DNA of 64,000 nucleotides from Symbiodinium natans. Taxonomy: Eukaryota; Sar; Dinophyceae; Suessiales; Symbiodiniaceae. The position numbers and the translations under genes are program-made. The stretch is from the NCBI GenBank assembly GCA_905221605.1, contig CAJNDS010000293.1:1-64000 (forward strand). Reading direction: 5' to 3'. Below the pieces are notes generated by a model. It was not told the DNA's origin. It did not search any database and saw nothing but the letters and a program-made list of their open reading frames with translations. This document shows, piece after piece, positions 58,215 to 64,000 of this stretch; position 1 is the first letter of the stretch, and each line of letters begins with the position of its first letter.

Positions 58215-58741
58215 CGAACATGGCAGGCCAAACTCATGTGGCTCGACTTTGTGGGGACACTGGATTGTCGTGCATGTTCATCCAGGACGCGAAGCTGATG
58301 AATTTTGTTTTTCATCACAACTTCGTCCAGTGACGTGCCTTGTTCATCTTCAATCCAGACTTTGCCTCCAGCAAAGCTACCCAGTGCGATTGCATAATTT
58401 GGCATGCCAATCATGTTCCCCATGTCGCGGTGAAGTCCTATGTGAGGGTTCAGAATCACTGCGAGGAAAGTCCATTTTCCGTTTGGAAAGCGATCTTGCA
58501 AGAAATGATTGACTGCGACACATGCTTCTTTTATGGCGGATGCTTTCGACATGCAAGGGGTGTTGCCTCCAAAAGCATGCAGTCCTAGGGTGCAGTAAAT
58601 GTCATATGATCCCGAGCCAATGCCTCGTTGGCGTCCGCGATGCTTCCATTGTGGTGACCAACAATCTAGCAGGTTAACCAGATTTTGCTTAGAAGGATTT
58701 TGCATGACAGCTTCACAGGCAGCTGACAGCTCAGAGCTCAT
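58211..58741 (-). pseudogene. 2OG-oxygenase-like retroelement domain
   Basis: The 176-residue frame reads Ile-Gly-Leu-His-Arg-Asp-Met-Gly-Asn and Ala-Ile-Ala-Leu-Gly-Ser-Phe-Ala-Gly-Gly-Lys-Val-Trp-Ile-Glu-Asp, clearly homologous to 6692-7262 (both share Lys-Glu-Ala-Cys-Val-Ala and Leu-Asn-Pro). H-x-D is intact. The C-terminal part with the second His is scrambled after about residue 145. It ends at the junction with the provirus integrase near 58741. Confidence 0.55.
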
Positions 58742-58760
58742 TTATCATGCATAAAAAGAA

Positions 58761-59563
58761 TCAGGGCGGGGCAGCAGGCCCTGGATTGAAGTCTCGCAGT
58801 TGCCTGATTGCCAGTGGTACTGGTGGGCGAGTGAGTCTTGCGCTCCCGCGGGGCACGGGTAAGGCATGCTTTAGTAAGGTCTCGGAGCCATCGGTGGCCC
58901 TGACCACCATGCTGTCGTAGGATGCCACATCCTTGGCGGTTCCATATTGGGGCTCGAAGCTTCGTCGCGCATTGGTTGGGGCCCGGAAGGCCCCCATCTC
59001 CTCCAGTCTCTCTTGTCTGCGCCGGGTGAGCTGCATGTTGTGCTGGAACTTTTTGGCATTGTCTTGGTACAATCGGAACATGGTGGATTTTTGGTGCTCC
59101 ACACGGCAGCGCCCCCTCCAGGCCATTGAATTCAACCCCTTGATCCGTGGACACAACATAGTTGGTTTCCTCCTCCACCAGCTTCGGGATGATCTCCCGG
59201 GCTGCTGCCGAGACTGTCTCTGTCTTCTTATCGGGCAGGGCTTTGGTCACTGCTTCTCGGGTGAAAACGTCTGAGACAATCAGCCCGTACTTGTTGGCCC
59301 CCCGAGTGTTGACGTTGAAGTCGATCAAATCAGCTTGCAGCCGATCGTTGGGGCCCTCGGCTGCACTCTTTGCCTAAAGACCGGGGCTTGGGGGCCAAAA
59401 TCTGCCTGGCCACGTCGTCCCGCAAAGCTCGCGCGGCTCGGGCATGGGTCATGCCCGGCCGGTTCGGGAATTCCCGCCGTGCCAGCTGGTGCAGCTTCCG
59501 CACATCGCGGACCGAGAAGTCCGCGGCGAGCTGCCGGAATAGGTTCACGTTCTCCGCGTCCAT
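58761..59563 (-). pseudogene. GC-PLV rve integrase, frameshifted and internally deleted
   Basis: The N-terminal frame (59563-59370) has a Val-Arg-Lys-Leu-His-Gln-Leu-Ala-Arg region. After a one-base shift near 59370 the core reads Ala-Asp-Leu-Ile-Asp-Phe-Asn and Val-Ser-Thr-Asp-Gln-Gly-Val-Glu-Phe, the first two Asp of the DDE triad. A second shift near 59110 leads to Tyr-Gln-Asp-Asn-Ala-Lys-Lys-Phe and a C-terminal Phe-Glu-Pro-Gln-Tyr-Gly chromo-like part. The stretch that should carry the catalytic Glu is missing, so the enzyme is dead. Confidence 0.75.
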
Positions 59564-59569
59564 TTTATA

Positions 59570-59995
59570 TCACGAGCGACCCCGCTTCTTGCCCTTCTTC
59601 TCCAGGGCCTCCACACGGGCCTGGAGCCCCTGGCAGACACCCCACAGCACGCAGCACATGCGGTTGTAGTCGAGCGTCACGAGCTCCCCCAGCTCCTCGT
59701 CCACGAGCTTGCCGCACAGCGCCTGGCCCACGGGCCCCGTCTCCTGCACTTCATTCGCGATGAAGCCCAGCGTGCGCTTCTGGCTGCCGTCGGTCCTCCG
59801 GTACCACTTGGGCGCCACGGCGTCGAAGAGCTCCTGCAGCTCCTCGAGCCCCGCGGGCTCCACGCTGTGCTTCAGCTTCTCGTCCGCTCACAATCACCTC
59901 CCCATCATTGGCCCCGCCCGTGTTGGCTTCCACGATGAGGTTGGCCGGCCCGGTCGCCGCCGTGCGCAGGAAGATGGCCTGGTCCGACAGTCTAA
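59570..59995 (-). pseudogene. Fibre C-terminus with S74 intramolecular chaperone
   Basis: The minus-strand frame to 59570 reads Asp-Glu-Lys-Leu-Lys-His-Ser-Val, Arg-Thr-Leu-Gly-Phe-Ile-Ala-Asn-Glu-Val-Gln and Leu-Asp-Tyr-Asn-Arg-Met, then a coiled coil. This is the plan of peptidase-S74 chaperone domains that trimerise and cut themselves from viral fibres. Just upstream, in another frame, Ile-Phe-Leu-Arg-Thr and Ala-Asn-Leu-Ile-Val-Glu-Ala-Asn are fibre-like. A one-base shift near 59885 separates them. The N-terminal part of the fibre probably is 62110-63969. Confidence 0.7.
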
Positions 59996-60713
59996 GACAC
60001 TGCGTGATGATAGGGTCATAAACCTTCAAATACGCCGCCGGAAACGTTTCAGGCAGATGCAGTAGCGTGTCCGCAATTCCGATCAGCATCTCCGAGTCTT
60101 GCAGCTGGTTCGGTATGCCGTTCAAAAACACCTCATAGGCCCTATATGCCCGAAGCTGCTGGCAGTGTGTTGTGAGGTGTTGCGAGTCACGCAGGCTCAT
60201 GTAGGGCCGAGGTTTGACATTCTTACCAAAGTGATGTCCCGCTGCAAGTGCGCGCCACATGAGATCACAGACCGAGCCTGTGTTGCTCTGCATGATGGGT
60301 GCACAGGCTGGGGCGCTGGGGTCGCGGGTGCCGCTGGGCTCGCTAGGCCCTCGAGGCTTGGCTTTTGGCGGTTCCAGATGCTGAGAGCCGTCTTTGTCCA
60401 AAACGAGAGGCCGACTTTCCTTGCGAGCTTGGACAGCGGGCACAGGCCTGGCGGGGATGGGCGTCGGGCCATGGGGAGGCATAGGGAGATACGATTTTGG
60501 TTCCGTCAGGCCAAGTGAGTCCGTGGGAGACTTAGTGCAAGGGGGCTGTGATGCCTCGACCGTCCTAATCCCCTCCGGAAATGTTGCGTGCATGGGCCGT
60601 GTCCGGGGGCTGGGTGGACGTCGTACGCCAGGCGGTGGGTCCCTAATGTTGCCTCCACTACGGGGTGGACACGAGGCGGCGCTACTCCCTCCGATCCCAA
60701 GCATCCAGAGCAC
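59996..60713 (-). CDS. Unrecognised Pro-rich protein segment in insert
   Basis: The minus-strand frame has a Pro/Arg/Ser-rich first half, then a folded-looking part (His-His-Phe-Gly-Lys, Leu-Arg-Asp-Ser-Gln-His, Tyr-Leu-Lys-Val-Tyr-Asp-Pro). It runs into fibre sequence near 59995. No domain is recognised. Confidence 0.3.
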
Positions 60714-62043
60714 TAGGACTCACGGCCGGCACAACTGCAGGCTCTGTCGTTGCAAGCTCCGTCCTCAGTGGTCCTCTCTCCCGCGTTGGGGTGCCGCAGG
60801 GTGTTCGGGAAACGTCCCGTTTAGCTGCCGGAGGTGGGCTGACAGCCGCCGCAATGGAGCCCCCCGCGGCCCGAGGCTTGAGCCATGGTGTACCCCACCG
60901 CTCACCATGGCGCGCGTTGGTGATAGCCTCGCTTTGGGCTGGTGACTGCAGCGGCGTAAGAACCTCGACTACAGTAGCAGCTACCACGTCGGGACTGTGA
61001 CTACTCGCGGGCACAGGGCTGTTTCCCGGAGAGTCCACATCAATCGCAGTTTCGGAGGCAGCCTTACCCGTACGAACAGGTAGGAGGTGAAGACCGCGGG
61101 GGGCTCGCATTACGCCGGCCTTGTGTTCGAAAGCCGGGTCAGCGCGTTGAGCAGATCCCCGCTTGGGCGTCCTAATGCTGGTATCCCCTAGCAAGCAGGT
61201 GAGGTACTGGGCGACCCCATCTCCTTCCCTCACCGGCTGGAAGGGGACACAATACACAGCATTGGGCAAGGGCTCCAGGACGAAGCCGCGCGTTTGCAGA
61301 CTAGCAATGGTGCCCGAGTAGGAGTTGGAAGTGAAAGAGGGGCTCCCCCATCCTTCTTGCTTAAGTGTGCGGTAAAGAACTTCCCGCTTGTCTCCCCAGG
61401 TGGCCTTCAAGGCCCACGCTTGATGCAGGGGTGGGGCTTCACAAAGGTCCAGCCCTACTTTGCGTTCCGCGGGCAGCACGATGCTGGCTACTGTCCGTTC
61501 TCGGAAGGCTTGCTTGTGTAATGCCTTTGCAACGCCAGGGCCATCCATGCTCCACAAGCTGGCTTGTGTGCGCACATATTCCGCGCATTCAATCAGGCCT
61601 CCGGTTGCGCAGGCCGCCATTTGGAAGCATGCACCTATACCATCAGAGTAGTGCGGCGCCACGAAAACCAAAGCCCCAAGTCCTCTCGTGAAGGAGGAGG
61701 TGGCTCGGGCAAACCCTGCCTCGCTACTAAACAGGAATCCAGAAGCCCGACAAGTCACAAAGACACCTATCCCAAATGTGGGGCCAGTGGAGCAAGCCGT
61801 GGTGATAGCGCCGAAGAAGCGTTTAAGGGACCCTATGTGATTCATGAGGAAGGTCCGAAACGTCACAAGGCTCCAAGTGGTGGGCGCGCCAGTCAGCGGG
61901 AAATCTGGTGCGGTTTGGCAGGCTTCAAGTAGGCTCATATCGTCATCGCCCAGTCGAGTACCGACATGCGTATAGAATGGCAGCAATCTCAGGAGGGAGG
62001 CGCATGGATGAACAGAGCGAGAGGTTGATAGCCGGTCCGACAA
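60682..62043 (-). CDS. Unrecognised protein in insert
   Basis: The 453-residue minus-strand frame is coding-like in its first 280 residues and Pro/Ser/Thr-rich after that. It overlaps the downstream frame by 32 bases. A shorter frame at 61943-62125 overlaps its start and could be the true N-terminus after a shift. No family is recognised. Confidence 0.4.
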   Translation of the reverse strand: MSDRLSTSRSVHPCASLLRLLPFYTHVGTRLGDDDMSLLEACQTAPDFPLTGAPTTWSLVTFRTFLMNHIGSLKRFFGAITTACSTGPTFGIGVFVTCRASGFLFSSEAGFARATSSFTRGLGALVFVAPHYSDGIGACFQMAACATGGLIECAEYVRTQASLWSMDGPGVAKALHKQAFRERTVASIVLPAERKVGLDLCEAPPLHQAWALKATWGDKREVLYRTLKQEGWGSPSFTSNSYSGTIASLQTRGFVLEPLPNAVYCVPFQPVREGDGVAQYLTCLLGDTSIRTPKRGSAQRADPAFEHKAGVMRAPRGLHLLPVRTGKAASETAIDVDSPGNSPVPASSHSPDVVAATVVEVLTPLQSPAQSEAITNARHGERWGTPWLKPRAAGGSIAAAVSPPPAAKRDVSRTPCGTPTRERGPLRTELATTEPAVVPAVSPSALDAWDRRE

Positions 62044-62109
62044 TGGCCTTCAGCCCGGCGGCCTGCATGACTGTCTCGGCTTGCTTCGGTTTGACGATGC
62101 TCATACAGA

Positions 62110-63969
62110 GAATCGAATCCAGCATCGAGACCTCGCCCGCACCGTGGGCGCCCGCAGCTCCGTGCTGAGCTCCACACTCCCCGGGCTCGGCGTGCCCTGC
62201 ACATCCAGTGCGCCGGTAACAACGGTGCCCCCGGAGCCGCCGGTGATGGTGAGCTGCGTGTCCTGGACCCGCGTGGAGATGGCATTGGTCACCAGCCCCG
62301 TGGCTGTGCCCGTGGCGTCGTCGATGTAGAGCTCCGTGTCCACTCGCAGCCGCGGGGCCACCGAGTGCACCTCTGACGTGGCAAAGGTGCAGAGGCTCTG
62401 GTCCGCCTGGTCCGTGACACGCACAGACACGGTGCCCGCCTTCAGGTTGAGGAACTGATTGGTGGTAAGCAGGGGCTCCACCGTGTCCGCCTGGAAGCTG
62501 CCGGCCGTGGCGATGCCCAGGCTGGAGTCCGCGAAGATGCGGCCCATGGTCAGCATGTTGACCCCCGTCTTGAGGCTGAATTGGCTCGAGGACAGGTCGG
62601 CCACGGCGGCCCCGTTGGAAGCCTCGAACTCGATGCCCAGGCTGCCGCCCCGCAGCGTCAAGAAATCCGCTCCGTTGGCGCGCACGTCGTTGACCAGCAG
62701 GGGGTCCGCGGGCGGTGCCCCCGCCAGCGCATAGCGCGCATCCGATTCGCTCTTCGAGTAGCAGTCGCAGGTCAGCTGCACCGTGGCGGAGTTGCCGAGG
62801 ATCAGGTTCGCTCCCAGGGGCGCCTGGGGCAGCAACGCCCTTATCATTCTTGGCGTGAAATTGTCGAGCACCATAGGGATGATGCCTCCGCCCCCCGCGT
62901 TCCCATTGACCACATGGTACCGGGAGTCGAGAGGTGTGTAGTCGGTGTTGGAGAAGTATCTCCCGTCGCTTTCGCTCTTCGAGTAGCAGTCGCAGGTCAG
63001 TTGCACCGTGGCGGAGTTGCCGAGGATGAGGTTCGCTCCCAGGGGTGCCTGGGGTAGCAGCGCCCTTATCATTCTGGGCGTGAAGTTGTCGAGCACCATA
63101 GGGATGATGCCTCCGCCTCCGGCGTTGCCGTTGACGGGATGATACCGGGCATCGCCCTGCACTTCGGTGAGGAGCCCAGAGGAGCTGATCTGGCTCGCGA
63201 TCTCCGCCGAGGTCTCGCCCTGGTCCCAGTAGTTAGTGAGCTCCGAGGCGATGGAGCTGTCGATGTCGGCTTGCATGGCATACTGCGAAACGTTCAGGGC
63301 GTCCACGGCACTCAGCTCCCAGGTGGTGTTCCCGCTCCAGGCGGGTGCGTTGGAAATAGCTGCGCCCGCAATGAGGGCGTCCACTTGCGCGGAGTCGTAG
63401 TAGGACGCGAGTGCTATAGCGATCTCGTTCAGGATGGGCGCCTGAATCCCGGTCCACGGCACGTATGCGCTCAGGTCGATGCCGCCCACGGCCGTAGCAA
63501 TCGCTGCGTGGGCCGAGTCGTAGTAGGCCGCCAGCGCTGCAGTGATTGCTGCATTGGTTTCCCCGGAGTCGTAATAGCTGCCCAGGGTGGCCAGCACCCA
63601 GGACTCGCTGGCCAGGGGGGCCAGCAGGGCATTGACCTCTCCCTGCGTGTACGCGTCGCAGGCCAGGCTCAGCGTGAAGTTGTCGTTCTCGAGGGTGACG
63701 CTCAGGGGCGCATTGAAGTGCCACTTGCGGATGGTGTTGGTGCCCAACAGGAGGTCCCAGGTCGTCTGCCCGGGCCACGCCTGGGCGTTGGCGAGGTTCG
63801 TGCCCCCGCCGGTGGTGAGCGCAGCCAGCGCCGAGTTGAGCGCGTCGATGGCAGACTGCAGGCTTGTCTCGGAAGCGGAGAGGTCCGCCGCCGTCGCAAA
63901 AGGCCCCGCTGCCTGCAGCACCGCCAGGGCCGCCTCGGCGGCGTCGAGCCTCCCGTCTCGGATGGCCAT
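62110..63969 (-). pseudogene. GC-PLV fibre protein, N-terminal part
   Basis: About 615 residues, rich in Ala, Ser, Gly and Thr. They show repeated Tyr-Tyr-Asp-Ser-(Gly/Ala) units in the first 250 residues and a duplicated 75-residue block with Tyr-Ser-Lys-Ser-Glu-Ser-Asp-x-Arg-Tyr, a phage-tail-fibre-like trimer motif. Beta-repeat sequence follows. It ends near 62110 where unrelated sequence begins; the S74 end expected for such a fibre lies at 59570-59995. A Met at 63969 is taken as start, but the gene could extend past the window edge. It would form receptor-binding fibres. Confidence 0.7.
62746..63160 (-). repeat. Duplicated 225-bp block inside fibre gene
   Basis: The blocks starting at 62746 and 62971 are exactly 225 bp (75 codons) apart. 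Over nearly 190 bp they differ at only a handful of positions. Both encode Ile-Ile-Pro-Met-Val-Leu-Asp-Asn-Phe-Thr-Pro. Confidence 0.9.
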
Positions 63970-64000
63970 GCTGCACGAAAGGAAGAAGGGCCGTAGCGAT

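Larger units (their letters stand above)
59996..62110. mobile_element. Insert of about 2.1 kb within the fibre gene, class unknown
   Basis: Fibre-like sequence on the same strand lies on both sides (59570-59995 and 62110-63969), while the sequence between is unlike fibre. It carries two minus-strand frames. I could not find terminal inverted repeats or a target duplication, so a recombination junction between two fibre genes is an alternative. Confidence 0.4.

Overview
The window reads as a piece of dinoflagellate nuclear genome in which virus-like and retroviral-like elements are nested inside each other. The clearest host marker is a complete 22-nt dinoflagellate spliced-leader sequence (minus strand, 36715-36736). 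Interstitial TTTAGGG-type telomere repeats, abundant micro- and minisatellites and a Crinkler-type gene fit the same origin. No rRNA, tRNA or CRISPR array was recognised.

Layout. 1-17.7 kb is repeat-rich host-like DNA: trinucleotide, dinucleotide and CCACCACGG-type repeats, GTGACCCCC arrays, telomere-like blocks, decayed fragments of an oxygenase-like retroelement domain, and a minus-strand Crinkler/RHS-type NTPase plus nuclease gene (9.3-12.1 kb) interrupted by a GA/TA microsatellite. From 17.97 kb to the right edge lies a GC-rich, decayed Polinton-like provirus ('GC-PLV'): DNA polymerase-HNH-SF1 helicase fusion, a small membrane protein, cytosine-C5 methyltransferase-like protein, packaging ATPase, penton-like minor capsid protein, the start of a major capsid protein, retroviral-type integrase, and fibres with an S74 chaperone end. 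Most structural genes carry frameshifts, internal deletions or insertions.

The polymerase gene of the GC-PLV is split by a second, AT-rich Polinton-like virus ('AT-PLV', 19344-45896). It has 339/340-bp terminal inverted repeats and a 5-bp target duplication AACCA. Excising it restores the interrupted reading frame. The AT-PLV carries its own polymerase-SF1 helicase fusion, rve integrase, major and minor capsid proteins, lipase-like protein, two GIY-YIG endonucleases, a DUF5754-like protein and several zinc-finger proteins. No packaging ATPase or Ulp1-type protease was found in it.

Inside the AT-PLV sits a third element (27562-36953), a tyrosine-recombinase (DIRS/Ngaro-like) retrotransposon with split direct repeats A1-ORFs-B1-A2-B2. 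Its A and B copies look identical by eye and its three large ORFs are open, so it is probably young. It entered at the stop codon of an AT-PLV gene. The spliced-leader sequence lies exactly where the A1 repeat meets the internal part of this element. In the right part, two further stretches (about 52.37-58.74 kb and 60.0-62.1 kb) of unrecognised ORFs and repeats interrupt the GC-PLV.

Inferred order of events: GC-PLV integration; AT-PLV integration into its polymerase gene; retrotransposon insertion into the AT-PLV. Decay of the GC-PLV and insertion of the other sequences cannot be dated from the sequence alone. All assignments come from reading motifs; no database search was possible.
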